DNA of 64,000 nucleotides from Oceanospirillum sp047518265 (lineage in GTDB: Bacteria; Pseudomonadota; Gammaproteobacteria; Pseudomonadales; Halomonadaceae): assembly GCA_047518265.1 (NCBI GenBank), contig JAKZRG010000022.1, forward strand, positions 1 through 64,000, in the 5' to 3' direction. How positions within the stretch are numbered: position 1 is the first letter of the stretch; every line of letters starts with the position of its first letter. Positions 61,383 through 64,000 of this stretch are shown in pieces. The position numbers and the translations under genes are program-made. The notes under the pieces were generated by a model that saw only the letters and a list, made by a program, of their open reading frames with translations, searched no databases and was not told the DNA's origin.

Positions 61383-63047
61383 ATGTTTTGTGTACAGTGT
61401 GAACAAACAATGCAAACCCCTGTTGGTAATGGTTGTGCCTATGCTCAGGGTATGTGTGGTAAAACGGCAGAAGTTTCTGATCTGCAAGATTTGTTAGTAC
61501 GCTCCCTACAAGCATTATCCATCTATGCTAATCGTGCACGCTCTGTGGGTATCATAGACCAAGAGGTTGATCAGTTTACCGCTCGTGCGTTTTTCTCTAC
61601 GCTGACAAACGTTAACTTTGATGGTGAGCGTATCAATGCTTACTCTCAAGAAGCACAGCAACATCGCGCGGCACTGAAAGCGAAATATATCGCCGCTTGT
61701 ACTGCTGCCGGTAAAGCACCAGAAGCTGAAACCGCAGCCTCTGAGTTTACTCTGGCTGAGACTGAAGAGGCTCTGGCAGAACAGATCACTCAAGCGGCTA
61801 TTAACCGTGGCAAAACGGAAGAAAACAAAGATGCAATGGGCGTTCGCTTATTAGCTATCTACGGTCTAAAAGGTGCTGCGGCTTACATGGAGCACGCACA
61901 CGTTCTAGGTCAATACGAAGAAGATATCTGCACTGAGTTCCACCAAATTATGGCTTGGTTGGCAGATGATAGCGAAGACCTGAATGAACTGCTGGGTTGC
62001 TCCATGCAGATCGGTAAACTGAACTACCGCATTATGGAAATGCTGGATCGTGGCGAAACCACTCGCTTTGGTCATCCAGTACCATCACAGGTCAACGTTA
62101 ACCCGGTTAAAGGTAAAGCGATTCTGGTATCCGGTCATGATCTGCATGATTTGGAAGCAATTCTGCAACAAACTGAAGGTAAAGGCGTTAACGTTTATAC
62201 CCACGGTGAAATGCTGCCTGCACACGGTTACCCTGAACTGAAAAAATACAGCCACCTAGCTGGTAACTATGGTACGGCATGGCAGAATCAGCAGACTGAA
62301 TTTGCTCAGTTCCCTGGTGCTATCGTGATGACCTCTAACTGCATCATCGATCCAAATGTTGGTCAGTATGGTGATCGCATCTTCACCTCTAACATTGTGG
62401 GCTGGCCGGGAGTTAGCCACATTGCAGATGGTGATTACAGCCCTGTTATCGAAAAAGCTCTGGCTCTTGATGGCTTTAGCCAAGATCAAATCGAACACTT
62501 CATTACTGTTGGTTTTGGTGGTAACAGCCTGATGGAAGCGTCTGGTGCCGTTATCGAAAACATCAAAGAAGGCAACATCAAGCACTTCTTCCTGATCGGT
62601 GGTTGTGACGGCAGCAGCAAAGAACGTGAATACTTCACTGAACTGGCCGAAAAAGTGCCACAGGACAGCGTAGTACTGACTTTGGGTTGCGGTAAATTCC
62701 GCTTCAATAAACAAGACTTTGGCGATATCAATGGCATTCCACGTCTAATCGATATCGGTCAGTGTAACGACAGCTACTCGGCTATTCAGCTTGCCATTGC
62801 ACTATCAGAAGCCTTTGAGTGTGATATTAACGAACTGCCACTGTCTCTGATGCTGTCTTGGTTCGAGCAGAAAGCAATCGTTATCTTGCTGACTTTATTG
62901 TCTCTGGGCGTGAAGAACATTCACACTGGCCCAACGCTACCGGCCTTCCTGACTGAAAACGTAATCAATGTATTGGTTAACGAATTCCAGTTAAAAGGTA
63001 TTAGCACTGCCGATGAAGATCTGGCTAACGCGTTAAACGCGGCTTAA
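61383..63047 (+). CDS. hcp: Hybrid cluster protein (hydroxylamine/NO reductase)
   Basis: A 554-residue class II (E. coli-like) Hcp. The N-terminal iron-sulfur cysteines are Cys3, Cys6, Cys18 and Cys25 ('MFCVQCEQTM', 'NGCAYAQGMCGK'). Ligands of the hybrid cluster are visible in 'VYTHGEMLPAHGYPEL', 'TSNCIID', 'GGCDGSSKEREYFTEL', 'TLGCGKFRFN' and 'GQCNDSYSAI'. Hcp reduces nitric oxide to nitrous oxide under anaerobic nitrosative stress, taking electrons from Hcr, encoded next. It has a good ribosome site (GAGGAG). Upstream sites point to NorR/sigma-54 control. Confidence 0.95.
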   Translation: MFCVQCEQTMQTPVGNGCAYAQGMCGKTAEVSDLQDLLVRSLQALSIYANRARSVGIIDQEVDQFTARAFFSTLTNVNFDGERINAYSQEAQQHRAALKAKYIAACTAAGKAPEAETAASEFTLAETEEALAEQITQAAINRGKTEENKDAMGVRLLAIYGLKGAAAYMEHAHVLGQYEEDICTEFHQIMAWLADDSEDLNELLGCSMQIGKLNYRIMEMLDRGETTRFGHPVPSQVNVNPVKGKAILVSGHDLHDLEAILQQTEGKGVNVYTHGEMLPAHGYPELKKYSHLAGNYGTAWQNQQTEFAQFPGAIVMTSNCIIDPNVGQYGDRIFTSNIVGWPGVSHIADGDYSPVIEKALALDGFSQDQIEHFITVGFGGNSLMEASGAVIENIKEGNIKHFFLIGGCDGSSKEREYFTELAEKVPQDSVVLTLGCGKFRFNKQDFGDINGIPRLIDIGQCNDSYSAIQLAIALSEAFECDINELPLSLMLSWFEQKAIVILLTLLSLGVKNIHTGPTLPAFLTENVINVLVNEFQLKGISTADEDLANALNAA

Positions 63048-63077
63048 TCTGATTGATCAGATGAAAAAACGGTCTAA

Positions 63078-63091
63078 TTGATATGAATCAA
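63078..63091 (+). promoter_or_regulatory. FNR/ANR box
   Basis: TTGATATGAATCAA is a perfect TTGAT-N4-ATCAA match. A -10-like TAATGT at 63113-63118 puts it near position -41.5 of a start at about 63126, the class II activator position. Confidence 0.7.
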
Positions 63092-63125
63092 ATGGTACAA
63101 AATAGATTCTGTTAATGTTCTTCGC

Positions 63126-63202
63126 TTGTGCGCTGATCTATGGAAACATGGAAAAGCGTCATAAAAGAACTCTAAAAAGGCCAGCCCAGTGCTGGCCTTT
63201 TT
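63126..63202 (+). ncRNA. Candidate FNR-activated small RNA
   Basis: A predicted transcript of about 77 nt starts just after the FNR box and -10 element and ends in the strong terminator at 63174-63202. It can form a 5' hairpin (CGCTT/AAGCG, about 63123-63158). It has no open frame of note. It could instead be a terminated leader of hcr. Confidence 0.4.
63174..63202 (+). terminator. Rho-independent terminator between hcp and hcr
   Basis: AAAAAGGCCAGC and GCTGGCCTTTTT form a perfect 12-bp stem around CCAGT. It would stop both hcp transcripts and the proposed small RNA before hcr. Confidence 0.92.
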
Positions 63203-63343
63203 ACTTCTGTCAGTCACTGTACGCTACAACCCGGATATGACAGAGGTAGTTAAAAAAGAAGTGCTGAAAAATAGAAGCATTTGAAAGAAAAGTGCTTAAG
63301 AATAACGCTCCGAGCAAAGAGCGAATAATAAAGAGGCGATTAG

Positions 63344-64000
63344 ATGATGCAGCAACTTGAACAGCTAAACTTTACCGGCCAAACCGATGCCTTTAGCGCC
63401 CCCTTAGTTTGCGTGGCCCGCCGGGAAGAAACCGATCAAGCCGCTACCTTTGTATTTGAAGCCAGTAACCAAGCGATTTTTCGCTATTTTCCAGGTCAGT
63501 TTGTGACCTTACAGTTGGAAATAGACGGCCAAAAGCATGCCCGCTCTTATTCAATGTCATCATCACCCTCTCGCCCTTTCACACTGGAATGCACCATAAA
63601 GCGTGTCGATGGCGGCTTAGTATCCAATTGGTTGCTGGATAATTTGCAAGCAGGTACAGAAGTGAGTGCGCTACCGCCTGCGGGAGAATTCAGCCTGAAA
63701 GCCAGCCAAAAGCCAGCTCGATACCTATTATTAAGTGCTGGTAGCGGTATTACACCGGTAATGTCTATGAGCCGCTGGTTACTGGACACCTGCAAACCTG
63801 CACAGATTGACTTTATCCATAGCTCACCAAATGCCGACAGCACTATTTTTCAGAATCGTCTGCAACTATTGGATCAAACTTACAGCAACTTTAATCTGCG
63901 CCAACTCTTTAGTCACCCAGAGCAAGCAGAGCAAGCTCAGCTTTTTAATGCTCAATGGCTTAATGAAAACATCACCGATTTGGCAGATACAGAGGTATAT
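63344..64000 (+). CDS. hcr: NADH oxidoreductase Hcr (3' end outside window)
   Basis: The frame is open from ATG 63344 to the window end (219 codons seen), with AAGAGGCG upstream; ATG 63347 is an equal alternative. It shows a ferredoxin-NADP reductase fold: FAD motif 'ARSYSMSSSP', 'TIKRVDGGLVSNWLLD', 'PPAGEFSL', and NAD motif 'LLSAGSGITPVMSM'. In Hcr a C-terminal 2Fe-2S domain should follow outside the window. It passes electrons from NADH to Hcp and can be expected to work with it in the cytoplasm. Confidence 0.88.
   Translation, partial: MMQQLEQLNFTGQTDAFSAPLVCVARREETDQAATFVFEASNQAIFRYFPGQFVTLQLEIDGQKHARSYSMSSSPSRPFTLECTIKRVDGGLVSNWLLDNLQAGTEVSALPPAGEFSLKASQKPARYLLLSAGSGITPVMSMSRWLLDTCKPAQIDFIHSSPNADSTIFQNRLQLLDQTYSNFNLRQLFSHPEQAEQAQLFNAQWLNENITDLADTEVY

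Noticed and set aside
63046..63063. Terminator at the hcp stop codon
   Set aside because: ATCTGAT/ATCAGAT has only a 2-nt loop and no T tract; the true terminator is at 63174-63202.

Overview
This is one continuous stretch of chromosome from a marine-type gammaproteobacterium. The AT-leaning base composition and the gene set (epmC, uup, cheV, DUF3080, DUF1499, umuDC, norR, hcp-hcr, PQQ alcohol dehydrogenases, many GGDEF and methyl-accepting proteins) fit the Oceanospirillales and relatives, but the exact taxon is an inference. No rRNA, tRNA, prophage, CRISPR array or complete insertion sequence was seen. Two genes are cut by the window: a secreted metalloprotease at the left edge and hcr at the right edge.

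Left part (1-17.9 kb): two tandem serralysin-like proteases with different N-terminal modules, an SOS umuDC operon whose UmuD lacks the catalytic serine, three signalling genes (two diguanylate cyclases and a response regulator with a CheC-like domain), then household genes (DadA-like oxidoreductase, methyltransferase, universal stress protein, Uup, DUF1499 lipoprotein, CheV, TatD). Middle (17.9-28 kb): a Fur-box iron ABC transporter pair without its ATPase, epmC, a MATE pump with a DUF3080 lipoprotein, a TusA-like protein, and a soluble zinc-type chemoreceptor.

28-35.6 kb holds a tight three-gene operon for a MukBEF/MksBEF-like SMC complex. Its SMC subunit is 1628 residues with altered ATPase motifs, no JetD nuclease follows it, and its probable promoter carries a LexA-like palindrome. 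Next come a secreted DUF4214/YD-repeat protein, an unknown beta-rich protein, a PAP2 phosphatase and a LysR/GST cluster.

42.7-51 kb is a periplasmic alcohol-oxidation locus. Two divergent PQQ dehydrogenases differ at the metal-site position that separates lanthanide from calcium enzymes. A pentapeptide-repeat protein and a NarL-type two-component system lie beside them. 51.3-64 kb has norR, a four-gene ExbB/ExbD-like envelope operon, two chemoreceptors, a GST and hcp-hcr. Upstream of hcp are three GT-N7-AC sites and a sigma-54 promoter, as expected for NorR control. The hcp-hcr gap holds a perfect FNR box followed by a short stretch and a strong terminator, which looks like an anaerobic small RNA gene.

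Intergenic regions carry several families of short dispersed repeats: a MITE-like element, a REP-like palindrome, a 29-bp identical repeat, a 50-bp repeat and a paired-arm element near hcp.
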